DNA from: Sulfurovum sp.
Lineage (GTDB): Bacteria; Campylobacterota; Campylobacteria; Campylobacterales; Sulfurovaceae
Assembly (NCBI GenBank): GCA_027063305.1
Contig: JAMORY010000008.1
Location: 1 to 64,000, forward strand
Length of the DNA: 64,000 nucleotides
Direction of reading: 5' to 3'
This document shows, piece after piece, positions 42,721-51,456 of the stretch; position 1 is the first letter of the stretch; every line of letters begins with the position of its first letter. Below the pieces are notes generated by a model, which saw only the letters and a list, made by a program, of their open reading frames with translations, did no database searches and was not told the origin of the DNA. A program made the translations under genes and the position numbers.

Positions 42721-44583
42721 ATGGCTAAACATCAGTTTCAAACGGAAATCGGGCAACTGCTCAAACTTATGACACACTCTTTGTACTCGAACAAAGAGAT
42801 CTTTTTACGCGAACTTATTTCAAACGCAAGTGATGCAATCGATAAATTCAACTATCTGAAATTGACAGATGAACGTTTTAAAGATGAGGATTGGAGCGGT
42901 AAGATCACCATCAAGCTCGATAAAGAGGATGGTTCGTTGACCATTGGTGATAACGGTATCGGGATGAACGAAGCGGACTTGATGGATAATCTGGGGACCA
43001 TTGCAAAATCGGGGACTAAAGCCTTTATGGAGCAGATGACAGGGGATGCGAAGAAAGACTCCAACCTGATCGGACAGTTCGGGGTCGGGTTCTACTCGGT
43101 CTTTATGGTAGCAGATCATGTCGATGTCATCTCGAAAAAAGCGGGAGAGGAGAAAGCCTATAAATTCTCTACCGATGGAACGGGAGAGTATGAGATCAAT
43201 CCTGTGGTCAAAGAGTCCCACGGAACGGTCATTTACATCAAACTCAAAGAGGATGAGAAAGAGTTCCTGGACAAATGGCGTGTCGAAGAGGTGGTCAAGA
43301 AATACTCCAACCATATCGCCTATCCGATCATGCTCAACTATGAAGATGTAGAGTATGAGGGTGAAGGTGAGGATAAAAAAGAGAAGAAGGTCATCAAGAC
43401 CGAGCAGATCAATGAAGCGACCGCGCTCTGGACACTGCCGAAAAGTCAGCTTAAAGAGGAAGATTATATTGAGTTCTATAAGACCATCGCGCACGACAGT
43501 GAAGATCCGCTGACATATTTGCACAATAAAGTGGAGGGTGCTACGGAGTTTACGACACTCTTCTACATTCCCTACACTGCACCGATGGATCTTTACAGAG
43601 CCGACTATCAGCCAGGAGTGAAGCTCTATGTCAAACGTGTGTTCATCACCGATGATGAGAAAGAGCTGCTTCCGCCGTATTTGAGATTTGTACGCGGTAT
43701 CATCGACTCTGAAGACTTGCCACTGAACGTCAGCCGTGAGATCTTGCAAGAGAACCGTATCTTGGCGAATATTAAGCAGAACTCGGTCAAGAAGATCCTG
43801 ACAGCGATCAAGAAGCTTGAAGGTGAGAAGTTCGACCGTTTCGTTTCTCAGTATAACCGTGTGATCAAAGAGGGTATCTACACGGACTATACCAACAAAG
43901 AGACGCTGCTTGAAATCGTACGTTACAAAAGCTCAAGTCAAGAGGGAATGGTGTCGTTCGAAGACTATATCTCCAGAGCCGACAGCGAGAAGAAAGAGAT
44001 CTTCTATATCATCGGTGAAGATGAGAAGGTACTGAGAAACTCCCCTCTGCTTGAGGTGTATAAGAAGGCGAACATCGAAGTGCTCATCATGGATGACTAT
44101 GAGGTCGACAGTATCGTTACACCGATGATCGGTCAGTATAAAGAGTGGACGCTCAAAGACATTACGACCATCGAAGCGCCTGATTCGAGAACGGAAGAGG
44201 AGAAAAAAGAGATCGAAGAGGAGTTCAAGCCTCTAGTTGAGAAGATCAAAGAGACATTGGGTGAAGAGGTGAAAGAGGTGAAGATCTCGACACGTCTAAC
44301 AGAATCACCCTCATGTGTGATCAAAGACAGCTCAGACCCGATGGCACAAATGGCGGCAATGTTCGCACAGATGGGGCAAGAGGCACCGGAGATCCCGCTG
44401 ATCCTTGAGATCAACCCTGACCATGAGATGATCAAGAAGCTTGAGAAGGTTGAGGATGAGACGACCTTTAAAGATATGGCATGGTTGCTTCTTGATACGG
44501 CAAAACTCTCTGAAGGGCTTGAGCCTAAAGACAAGACTGCATTCGCACAGCGTATTGCAAAACTGGCGACTAGAGCGATCTAG
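42721..44583 (+). CDS. htpG: Chaperone HtpG (Hsp90)
   Basis: 620 residues: GHKL ATPase domain (ELISNASDAIDKFNYL, IGDNGIGMNEADL, LIGQFGVGFYSVFMVAD), middle domain (LYVKRVFITDD, LPLNVSREILQENRI) and C-terminal dimerisation domain. Helps fold cytosolic clients under stress. RBS AGAGGAG precedes the ATG; a TATAAT box lies at about 42679. Confidence 0.97.
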   Translation: MAKHQFQTEIGQLLKLMTHSLYSNKEIFLRELISNASDAIDKFNYLKLTDERFKDEDWSGKITIKLDKEDGSLTIGDNGIGMNEADLMDNLGTIAKSGTKAFMEQMTGDAKKDSNLIGQFGVGFYSVFMVADHVDVISKKAGEEKAYKFSTDGTGEYEINPVVKESHGTVIYIKLKEDEKEFLDKWRVEEVVKKYSNHIAYPIMLNYEDVEYEGEGEDKKEKKVIKTEQINEATALWTLPKSQLKEEDYIEFYKTIAHDSEDPLTYLHNKVEGATEFTTLFYIPYTAPMDLYRADYQPGVKLYVKRVFITDDEKELLPPYLRFVRGIIDSEDLPLNVSREILQENRILANIKQNSVKKILTAIKKLEGEKFDRFVSQYNRVIKEGIYTDYTNKETLLEIVRYKSSSQEGMVSFEDYISRADSEKKEIFYIIGEDEKVLRNSPLLEVYKKANIEVLIMDDYEVDSIVTPMIGQYKEWTLKDITTIEAPDSRTEEEKKEIEEEFKPLVEKIKETLGEEVKEVKISTRLTESPSCVIKDSSDPMAQMAAMFAQMGQEAPEIPLILEINPDHEMIKKLEKVEDETTFKDMAWLLLDTAKLSEGLEPKDKTAFAQRIAKLATRAI

Positions 44584-44596
44584 TCTGGCCATCGAT

Positions 44597-44616
44597 AAGG
44601 AGGATATCCTCCTTTT
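44597..44616 (+). terminator. Intrinsic terminator after htpG
   Basis: AAGGAGGAT-ATCCTCCTT followed by TT: a perfect 9-bp inverted repeat directly behind the stop codon. Confidence 0.7.
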
Positions 44617-44691
44617 GCTTCTTTGTAACGATTAACTTTCTCATGATATAATCACTCTCAATAATATGCTAATTTACGATAGGAAACTCTT

Positions 44692-45636
44692 TTGAATACA
44701 ACACAACCAATGTCTTCGCAAAAAAAAGCTACGGTTGTTTCAACATCGGTAGCGACACTGCTGGTCTTTGTTAAGTTGGCGATCGGTATTGCCAGCGGGT
44801 CGGTCGCGGTACTTGCGTCTGCGATCGACTCAATCTTGGATATGGCCGTATCGATCTTTAACTTCTTTGCGATCAAGAAGTCCGAAGAGGAGCCTGATGA
44901 GTTCTACCACTACGGAAAAGGCAAGATACAGGCGATCGCCGGTGTGATAGAGGGCACGATCATTACAATGTCCGGGCTTTACATTATCTATGTTGCGATC
45001 GAGAAGCTTCGGCTGGGTAAAGAGACGACCCTGCTTCTGCCCTCAATCATCGCAATGGGGATCTCGATAGTGGTCACATGGTTCCTTGTCCGTTATCTGC
45101 TCAATGTTGCCGAAGAGACCGATAATATCGTTATTAAAGCGGATGCGCTGCACTATAAGACCGACCTTTGGAGCAACGCGGCGGTTCTCCTCTCATTGGG
45201 CTTGGTCGTTGCTACGGGATATGATGGTATCGATGCCGTGTTCGGGCTTGGTATCGGGCTTTATATCATCTACTCTGCATATGAGATCATCGTAGAGGGT
45301 GTGGAGATACTGCTGGATAAAGCGCTTGATGGGGAAGTGGTGGCACAGATCGGAGAGATCATCTCCAAGCATCCGGAAGTGACAAGCTACCACTGGTTAC
45401 GCACCCGTACGGACGGAACAACGAACTTTGTCGAGTTCCATATGGTACTACAACCCAATATGCTTCTGATCGAGGCACACCGTATCGCTGAAGAGATCGA
45501 AGATAGGATCATGATGCTTGATAAGAACAAAGGATGGGTCATCACTCCCCACTTCGACCCTTATGATGATGAGGAGATGAATGAGGCGCTTCTTCATAGA
45601 AAACCGCTTCATACGGTACAGGGTGTGGAGGCATAA
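44692..45636 (+). CDS. Cation diffusion facilitator (FieF-type metal efflux)
   Basis: 314 residues from a TTG start (AGGAAAC upstream). Six membrane helices; metal-site residues in DSILDM (helix 2) and ADALHYKTDLW (helix 5), HYGKGKIQAIAGVIEG between helices 2 and 3, and a cytosolic C-terminal domain (HPEVTSYHWLRTRTDGTTNFVEFHMVLQ). Exports Fe2+ or Zn2+ with proton antiport. Its stop overlaps the hemD start by one base. Confidence 0.92.
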   Translation: MNTTQPMSSQKKATVVSTSVATLLVFVKLAIGIASGSVAVLASAIDSILDMAVSIFNFFAIKKSEEEPDEFYHYGKGKIQAIAGVIEGTIITMSGLYIIYVAIEKLRLGKETTLLLPSIIAMGISIVVTWFLVRYLLNVAEETDNIVIKADALHYKTDLWSNAAVLLSLGLVVATGYDGIDAVFGLGIGLYIIYSAYEIIVEGVEILLDKALDGEVVAQIGEIISKHPEVTSYHWLRTRTDGTTNFVEFHMVLQPNMLLIEAHRIAEEIEDRIMMLDKNKGWVITPHFDPYDDEEMNEALLHRKPLHTVQGVEA

Positions 45637-46292
45637 TGCAACGTAAGATATATCTGCTTTCTCCGACATCTAAAGAGGGGACATATGCATTGCCGATGAT
45701 CGATTTCAAGGTTACCGCCGATAGTATCGATCTTTCGTCATGCGATACACTGATGTTCACCTCAAAGCAGGCGGTCAAAGTAGCAGATATGTTAAGCAAG
45801 AGTTGGAAATCGCTCCCCACTATTGCAATAGGAGGTGCGACAAAGGCACAGATAGAAGCACTGGGAGGAGAGGTCATCTACTATCCAAAGCGTTTCTACG
45901 GGGAGTCGTTGGCACAGGATATCGCCTCTTTTTTCCGTGACAGAAAGGTGTTATACCTTCGCCCGAGAGTGGTCTCGTTCGATTCCAAGTCCTATTTGGC
46001 GGCACAGGGGATAGAACTGCAAGAACAGATCATTTATGAGACAGGGTGCATCACTTATCAAGAAGGGTCGGCTCCTGAAAAAGGTGCGATCATCATCTTT
46101 ACCTCCCCTTCAACGATACACTGTTTTTTCAGGCAGTTCAGGTGGGATCCAAGTTATAGCGCTGTGATCATCGGTGAGGCGACACGTGCCCATTTACCTG
46201 AAAATGTAGAGTATGTGGTTGCAGATACACCATTAATTGATTCATGTATCGCAAAAGCAAGGGAGATTTTACTCTCTTCTAACACCAAATAG
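45636..46292 (+). CDS. hemD: Uroporphyrinogen-III synthase
   Basis: 218 residues with the loosely conserved HemD pattern: YLLSPTSKEGTYALPMIDFK, CDTLMFTSKQAVK, IAIGGATKAQIEALGG, VLYLRPR, IIIFTSPSTIHCFF and YSAVIIGEATRAHLPENV. It closes hydroxymethylbilane to uroporphyrinogen III on the way to haem. The family is weakly conserved, so confidence rests on several short motifs. Confidence 0.86.
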   Translation: MQRKIYLLSPTSKEGTYALPMIDFKVTADSIDLSSCDTLMFTSKQAVKVADMLSKSWKSLPTIAIGGATKAQIEALGGEVIYYPKRFYGESLAQDIASFFRDRKVLYLRPRVVSFDSKSYLAAQGIELQEQIIYETGCITYQEGSAPEKGAIIIFTSPSTIHCFFRQFRWDPSYSAVIIGEATRAHLPENVEYVVADTPLIDSCIAKAREILLSSNTK

Positions 46293-46294
46293 GC

Positions 46295-46300
46295 TATAAT
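46295..46300 (+). promoter_or_regulatory. -10 box of the 6S RNA candidate
   Basis: TATAAT immediately after the hemD stop; a start about 7 bases later (46307) is exactly the first base of the closing stem of the RNA. Confidence 0.75.
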
Positions 46301-46306
46301 AACCCT

Positions 46307-46495
46307 AACCTGGGTGGTTCGACCACTGTAATATGGGGTCCAACATTTCGTATTTGCGGGACATGTAGTGAGCGCGGTGTGCGGGTACTTCCGCTTGAGC
46401 CTGGGAACAGGTGAGGATCTACCCCCTAAAGCGCTCCTCTCTCCTGCACCGTTGGCTTTTTAGGGCCGACTTTGTACAGAACGGCCACCTGGGTT
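46307..46495 (+). ncRNA. ssrS: 6S RNA candidate
   Basis: A 189-base structured region between hemD and purD with no credible reading frame. The first 11 bases (46307-46317, AACCTGGGTGG) pair with the last 11 (46485-46495, CCACCTGGGTT). Inside, CTGTA/TACAG, GGTCC/GGGCC and CCAAC/GTTGG continue the helix with bulges, then GGTGTG/TGCACC and terminal hairpins (GCGGG..CCGC, CCTG..CAGG). A long rod with a central bulge, about 185 bases and paired ends describes 6S RNA, which binds sigma70-RNA polymerase in stationary phase. Sequence identity to E. coli 6S is low, so the call rests on length, ends and promoter. Confidence 0.75.
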
Positions 46496-46641
46496 TATCT
46501 GAACGACCGTACAGTAAGGTTTTTTTAAAGTTCTTAAGCGCTTTGGCAATTTTAGGGCTTTTGAAAATCCTCAATTTCAGTGTGGGCAGGCACCGGCACA
46601 AACTTCATAAAGATAAATCAACATAAAGGAAACAGGGCATT

Positions 46642-47919
46642 ATGAAAGTATTGATCATAGGCGGCGGCGGTCGTGAATACTCTATCGGATTGGCACTAAG
46701 TAAAGATGAGAACGTAGAGAAGATATGGTTCGCACCGGGGAACGGAGCAACGGATGAACTGGGGGAGAATCTTGCGATCAGCGATTTCAACGAGTTGGCG
46801 GATTTTGTTGAAAAAGAGGGGATCGACCTTACGATCGTGGGACCCGAAGCTCCACTTGTTGACGGTATCGTCGATGTGTTCCAAGCAAGAGGTCTTACAA
46901 TTTTTGGTCCTACTGCTAAAGCGGCACAGTTGGAGGGATCGAAGATCTTCATGAAGAACTTCCTTGCACGTCATAACGTCCCTACTGCCCGATATATAGA
47001 GACGGACTCTTTGGAAGAGGCATATAAGTTCATCAATACCCTAGATGCACCGATCGTTGTAAAAGCAGACGGTCTATGTGGTGGGAAAGGGGTGATCATT
47101 GCCCAAAGCCATGATGAAGCGAAGAAGGCTGCGGGTGAAATGCTCAGTGGTAACTCATTTGGTGAAGCGGGGACGAAGATCGTTGTCGAGGAGTTTTTGG
47201 ACGGATATGAGCTTTCTGTATTTGCTATTTGTGATGGGAAGGATTATGTTGTGCTTCCTGCTGCACAGGACCATAAACGTCTATTAAACAATGATGAGGG
47301 TCCGAACACTGGAGGTATGGGTGCATATGCACCGACACCACTGGTGAACGATGAGATCTACCGTAAGCTTGATGAGCGTGTGATCAAGCCGACCCTTAAG
47401 GGAATGGAAGAGGAGGGAATGCCTTTTACCGGTGTTCTCTTCATCGGTGTGATGGTCGTAAACGGTGAGCCGATGATCCTTGAGTATAATGTACGTTTTG
47501 GTGATCCTGAGTGTGAAGAGTTGATGCCGCTACTTGATTCTCCTGCAAGTGAACTTTTCTATAAAGCAGCGACCGGGGATCTTAAGAGTGCCAATATCAC
47601 CTTTAAGGAGAAGTATGCGGTCGGTGTCGTTATGGCAAGTAAGGACTACCCGTATAAGAGCTCTCCTGCGGCGGAGATCATCGTTGATGATATCCATCAT
47701 GATGAGCTTAAAGAGAATGCACACATCTCTTATGCCGGTGTAAGCCGTGGAGAAGATGGAAAACTCTATGCTACAGGCGGACGTGTGTTGGTATGTGTTG
47801 GTATGGGGGACACGATCAAAGAGGCGCGGGACCGTGCCTATATGTTGGTAGGGCAGGTACACTTTGCCGGGAAACAGTGTCGTACCGATATTGCCTATCA
47901 GGCGTTACAGGACGCATAA
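46642..47919 (+). CDS. purD: Phosphoribosylamine-glycine ligase
   Basis: GAR synthetase of purine synthesis. 425 residues, ATP-grasp fold: KVLIIGGGGREYSIGLAL, LTIVGPEAPLVDGIVDVF, VVKADGLCGGKGVIIA, FLDGYELSVFAICDGKDYVVLPAAQDHKRL, GPNTGGMGAYAPTP, EYNVRFGDPECE. AAAGGAAAC precedes the ATG. Confidence 0.97.
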   Translation: MKVLIIGGGGREYSIGLALSKDENVEKIWFAPGNGATDELGENLAISDFNELADFVEKEGIDLTIVGPEAPLVDGIVDVFQARGLTIFGPTAKAAQLEGSKIFMKNFLARHNVPTARYIETDSLEEAYKFINTLDAPIVVKADGLCGGKGVIIAQSHDEAKKAAGEMLSGNSFGEAGTKIVVEEFLDGYELSVFAICDGKDYVVLPAAQDHKRLLNNDEGPNTGGMGAYAPTPLVNDEIYRKLDERVIKPTLKGMEEEGMPFTGVLFIGVMVVNGEPMILEYNVRFGDPECEELMPLLDSPASELFYKAATGDLKSANITFKEKYAVGVVMASKDYPYKSSPAAEIIVDDIHHDELKENAHISYAGVSRGEDGKLYATGGRVLVCVGMGDTIKEARDRAYMLVGQVHFAGKQCRTDIAYQALQDA

Positions 47920-48369
47920 ATGGAGCAAACGCTTCCCATCGCATCCAACGGTAGACGTATCTGGTCTTTTATGATTGATGATATGGTCATCAATATACTG
48001 TTGATGATCATCTTCTCTTCCCAACTCTCGGTCTTGATGGCTGAGGTCACGGAGGTGAATGAAGCTTCTGTGATGTTGATCAATCAGTTCATTGTGGATA
48101 ATATTGCTGTGGTCTTTGCAATCAAAGTGCTCTATCATACGGTTTTGATATGGCAAAGCGGTATGACCTTGGGTAAGTATGTGATGAAGATCAAGACCGT
48201 TGATCTTGCAAGCGGTCGTACGCCAAGCTTTATGCAGGCGTTCTGGCGTGCTTCCGTACGACTTTTGAGTGAAATGTTCTTCTATATCGGGTTTGTCTTT
48301 GCATTCTTTTCCCCTTTGCACCAGACCCTGCATGATAAGCTCTCTAACTGTGTAGTGATCGATGCATAA
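47920..48369 (+). CDS. RDD family membrane protein
   Basis: 149 residues starting on the base after the purD stop. R.D.-type RDD pattern: RRIWSFMIDDMVINILLMII, WQSGMTLGKYVMKIKTVDLASGRTPSFMQAFWRASVRLLSE and a C-terminal HDKLSNCVVID. Three or four helices. Function unknown. Overlaps lptD by 8 bases, so the three genes form one operon. Confidence 0.87.
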   Translation: MEQTLPIASNGRRIWSFMIDDMVINILLMIIFSSQLSVLMAEVTEVNEASVMLINQFIVDNIAVVFAIKVLYHTVLIWQSGMTLGKYVMKIKTVDLASGRTPSFMQAFWRASVRLLSEMFFYIGFVFAFFSPLHQTLHDKLSNCVVIDA

Positions 48370-50506
48370 ACAGCTACTGCTTTCTGTTCTTTTGGGAGGG
48401 GTGTTCCTTCACCCCTCGTATGCAGAGGAGACAGACACCTCACGTCTTGAAGTGACCGCCCACACTGTCAGCGCGACAAAAAGCACACTCTATGCCAAGG
48501 GCGGTGTTGTCGTGTATTATCAAAAGAGCTTGATCCATGCGGATAGTGCCCGTTTTAATAAACTAACCCATACCCTGATCCTTGACGGACATGTTGAGAT
48601 GATAGGGTATAAGGGAACAAAAGAGTACACCTCCCACCTTGAGATCAATACGATGGAGAGAGAGGTACGCTTTAAAGAGCTCTTCTTCAGTAGTGAGAAC
48701 GACCTTTGGCTGATCACGGACGAGGGAAACAGTAGTAAAGGTATCTATCACTTTGGTAAGAGTATGCTCTCTAGCTGTGATATTGAGGCTCCTCTTTGGA
48801 AGATGTATTTTTCCCGTTCTAACTATGATACCAATAAAGAGTATATGCAGATATATGATGCAAGTGTCTACTTTAAGGATCTGCCTATCTTCTATGTACC
48901 TTATTTGGGATTCTCTACAAGCAACCAAAGAACCTCAGGATTGCTTTTTCCGCTTTTTGGGTATACACAAAATGATGGTTTTGTTTATGAACAGCCTATC
49001 TATTGGGCGGTCAATGAAAGTATGGATATGGAGTTCAATCCCCAGATACGTACGGAACGAAGTCTTGGGCTCTATACGACATTTCGATTTGCAGACACTC
49101 CATACTCAAGAGGAACGCTACGGGTAGGTTATTTTCAAGATAAGGCAAGCTATGCCGATGAACATCCGCTCAGTGATGATCGTCATTATGGGGTAGAGTT
49201 CCTATATGATTCGACGAATCTGTTGGGTAAGTATCTTCCTGAGAACTATACGGATGGTGCATATGCCAATATAACACTCTTGAATGATATTGACTACTTG
49301 AACTTACAGAAAACGACATTGACCCACTTTGGTCAGGTGCCGTTGCAGGAGTCAAGGGTCAACTACTTCCTTTACAATGATACATGGTATGTGGGGATGA
49401 ATGCCAAATATTTTATCGATACCCGATTGCCAAGTAACGATACAACCCTTCAGACACTCCCTTCCTTGGTCTGGCATAAGTATCTTGATCAGATATTTTT
49501 TGATGGTTTGACCTATTCTGTCGATATGCAGATGAAGCATTTGGAAAGAAAAGAAGGTCCTACTTTGAACCAGATGGAGATATCTCTTCCGATCCGTTAT
49601 GACCTGAGCCTCTTTAATGATTATTTGCATATAGGGCTAGAGGAGTCACTCTATATGGGACGTTTCTATTTTGGGAATGATGATACATTGCTACACGACT
49701 ATTTTCAGTATGACAGTAATGTCCATCAGATAAAGTTATATAGTGACCTCTCAAAGTCCTATGACGGATTTATCCATGTCCTGCAACCTTCATTGCATTA
49801 CTTGAAGCCAGGAAAAGAGATAGAGCGTCCGGTTGATTTTGAATCTGTACTTGAAGATGAGAATGGAGAGGTCAGGGATGATCTAAGTGAACTCTTTTCT
49901 GTGGGGCTACCCGAAGAGGTGTGGACCTTGGCACTGGATCAATACCTTTATGACCAGTCTGCATCACTATTCTTTTTTCAGAGACTTTACCAAAGTTACT
50001 TTCCAAATCGTGACTATCAGTGGGGAGAGCTTGGTAATGAGATGCAATATCAGTGGCATAAGTGGCGTTTCTATAATAATATCCGCTACTCTTTCGAGTA
50101 TGCAAAGGTAAGCGAGTCCTCCAGCCATATCAGTCTAGATGAGGAACGGTACACCCTCTCTTTGGGCCATACCTATAAAAGACAGCTTTTGGAGGCGGGG
50201 GAGCCTATTACCTCGAACGATCTGAACTTTGACTTTACTTATCAGTATGACGACCATCTCTCCTTAGAGGGTGGTGTGATCTACAATATCGAAGAGAGTA
50301 CGGGTAAATTATGGCGTGTAGGGATGAGCTATGCAGAGGATTGTTGGAGTGTATCGGCTGAGGTACGTGCAGACGTACTTCCACGTCCGGCTGATGAAGG
50401 TGGAGCAGGGGTATACACGCAGGAGTACAGCTTTCTTTTCCAACTGAACTTCATCCCATTCACAAGTATCGGATCGGGAGGAGATATGCATGCAAAGTTC
50501 CAGTGA
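48362..50506 (+). CDS. lptD: LPS-assembly protein LptD
   Basis: 714 residues: signal peptide (MHKQLLLSVLLGGVFLHPSYAE), an OstA/LptA-like beta-jellyroll (SRLEVTAHTVSATKSTLYAKGGVVVYYQKSLIHADSARFN) and a large beta-barrel with FYVPYLGFSTSNQRTSGLLFPLFGYTQNDGFVYEQPIYWAVNESMDMEFNPQ, the LptD signature. It inserts LPS into the outer membrane with LptE. The disulfide-forming Cys pattern of E. coli LptD is not evident. Confidence 0.93.
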   Translation: MHKQLLLSVLLGGVFLHPSYAEETDTSRLEVTAHTVSATKSTLYAKGGVVVYYQKSLIHADSARFNKLTHTLILDGHVEMIGYKGTKEYTSHLEINTMEREVRFKELFFSSENDLWLITDEGNSSKGIYHFGKSMLSSCDIEAPLWKMYFSRSNYDTNKEYMQIYDASVYFKDLPIFYVPYLGFSTSNQRTSGLLFPLFGYTQNDGFVYEQPIYWAVNESMDMEFNPQIRTERSLGLYTTFRFADTPYSRGTLRVGYFQDKASYADEHPLSDDRHYGVEFLYDSTNLLGKYLPENYTDGAYANITLLNDIDYLNLQKTTLTHFGQVPLQESRVNYFLYNDTWYVGMNAKYFIDTRLPSNDTTLQTLPSLVWHKYLDQIFFDGLTYSVDMQMKHLERKEGPTLNQMEISLPIRYDLSLFNDYLHIGLEESLYMGRFYFGNDDTLLHDYFQYDSNVHQIKLYSDLSKSYDGFIHVLQPSLHYLKPGKEIERPVDFESVLEDENGEVRDDLSELFSVGLPEEVWTLALDQYLYDQSASLFFFQRLYQSYFPNRDYQWGELGNEMQYQWHKWRFYNNIRYSFEYAKVSESSSHISLDEERYTLSLGHTYKRQLLEAGEPITSNDLNFDFTYQYDDHLSLEGGVIYNIEESTGKLWRVGMSYAEDCWSVSAEVRADVLPRPADEGGAGVYTQEYSFLFQLNFIPFTSIGSGGDMHAKFQ

Positions 50507-50759
50507 GACCATAGCTGAAGCATTGGAGATACTGGATCTTCCTCGTTTCATTACGAAGGAGGATATACGAAGACAGTATCGTTTTCTTGCGAAGAAACAC
50601 CACCCGGATATCGGTGGTGACGCAGCCTATATGGAGCGGCTGAACCATGCATATAAGCTTTTGATGAAGTATATAGAAGATTTTCGTTATACTTTTGATG
50701 AAGATGAGATAAACAGACAATACCCTGGAGTGGATCATGCCGACCGATTTAGACCATAA
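50490..50759 (+). CDS. Stand-alone J-domain protein
   Basis: 89 residues, mostly one J domain: ITKEDIRRQYRFLAKKHHPDIGGDAAYMERLNHAYKLLMKYI, with the HPD tripeptide. It would stimulate DnaK ATPase. The start overlaps the lptD 3' end, hinting at joint expression with envelope biogenesis. Confidence 0.87.
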   Translation: MQSSSETIAEALEILDLPRFITKEDIRRQYRFLAKKHHPDIGGDAAYMERLNHAYKLLMKYIEDFRYTFDEDEINRQYPGVDHADRFRP

Positions 50760-51456
50760 TTACTATTTTGAAGGTAGGGAAGATGCTGTCAAGCAACTGA
50801 TCGATACGCTTCCTTTGGAGTTGCTCAAAGAGAGTGAGACCGTAGTGATCGGTGTTAGTGAAGGCGGAGTGTATTTTGCCGACAAGATCGCACGGGCGCT
50901 CCACGCCCCTATGGATATTCTTCTGACAGAGCCGATCACCGCACCCAACAATCCTGAGGTCGTGATAGCAATGATCTCCGAAACGGAAGAGGTCGTTATG
51001 CATAAAGCGTTGGTGGAAGCGTTTGAGATCAATGAAGACTATGTCTACAGCGAGGCGCAGCGTAAACATGATGAAGAGGTATTGGGATATGTCTACCGTT
51101 ACCGTAAAGGGAAGGATCTCTTTCCTCTTAAGGGAAAATATGTGATCTTGGTAGATGAGTGTATCGAGACCGGTCTTACAATGATGGTCGCGCTCAAGTC
51201 GGTGATCGCAAGAGAGGCGAAGAACGTCTATATCGCAACGCCGATATTGGATCGATCCGTATATGAGAATCTTCTGACCGTTTGTGATGGACTTTTCTGT
51301 CCTCATAAGATTCAAGACTATATTTCGATAGAATACTATTATAAGAACTTTATCCGTTCAGATTTTGATGAGATCGTTCACATGATGCAATATTATGAGA
51401 AGTTTGAGAAAGAGACGGAAAACGAATTAGTACATAAAGGAACAAAAGAGATATGA
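50737..51456 (+). CDS. Phosphoribosyltransferase-family protein
   Basis: 239 residues. PRTase fold: ETVVIGVSEGGVYFADKIARALHAPMDILLTEPITAPNNPEVVIAMISETEEVVMHK, and KYVILVDECIETGLTMMVALKSV, where the PRPP-binding loop keeps the VDECIETG layout. Similar proteins occur in Campylobacterota without assigned substrate. Overlaps the J-domain gene start-to-end and pnp by 4 bases. Confidence 0.8.
   Translation: MPTDLDHNYYFEGREDAVKQLIDTLPLELLKESETVVIGVSEGGVYFADKIARALHAPMDILLTEPITAPNNPEVVIAMISETEEVVMHKALVEAFEINEDYVYSEAQRKHDEEVLGYVYRYRKGKDLFPLKGKYVILVDECIETGLTMMVALKSVIAREAKNVYIATPILDRSVYENLLTVCDGLFCPHKIQDYISIEYYYKNFIRSDFDEIVHMMQYYEKFEKETENELVHKGTKEI

Noticed and set aside
46411-46626. Small protein gene between hemD and purD
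   Set aside because: The frames on both strands lie inside the structured 6S-like RNA and have no RBS or recognisable domain.
46642-46700. Purine riboswitch upstream of purD
   Set aside because: No purine aptamer core is visible; the leader is fully explained by the 6S-like RNA and a short spacer.
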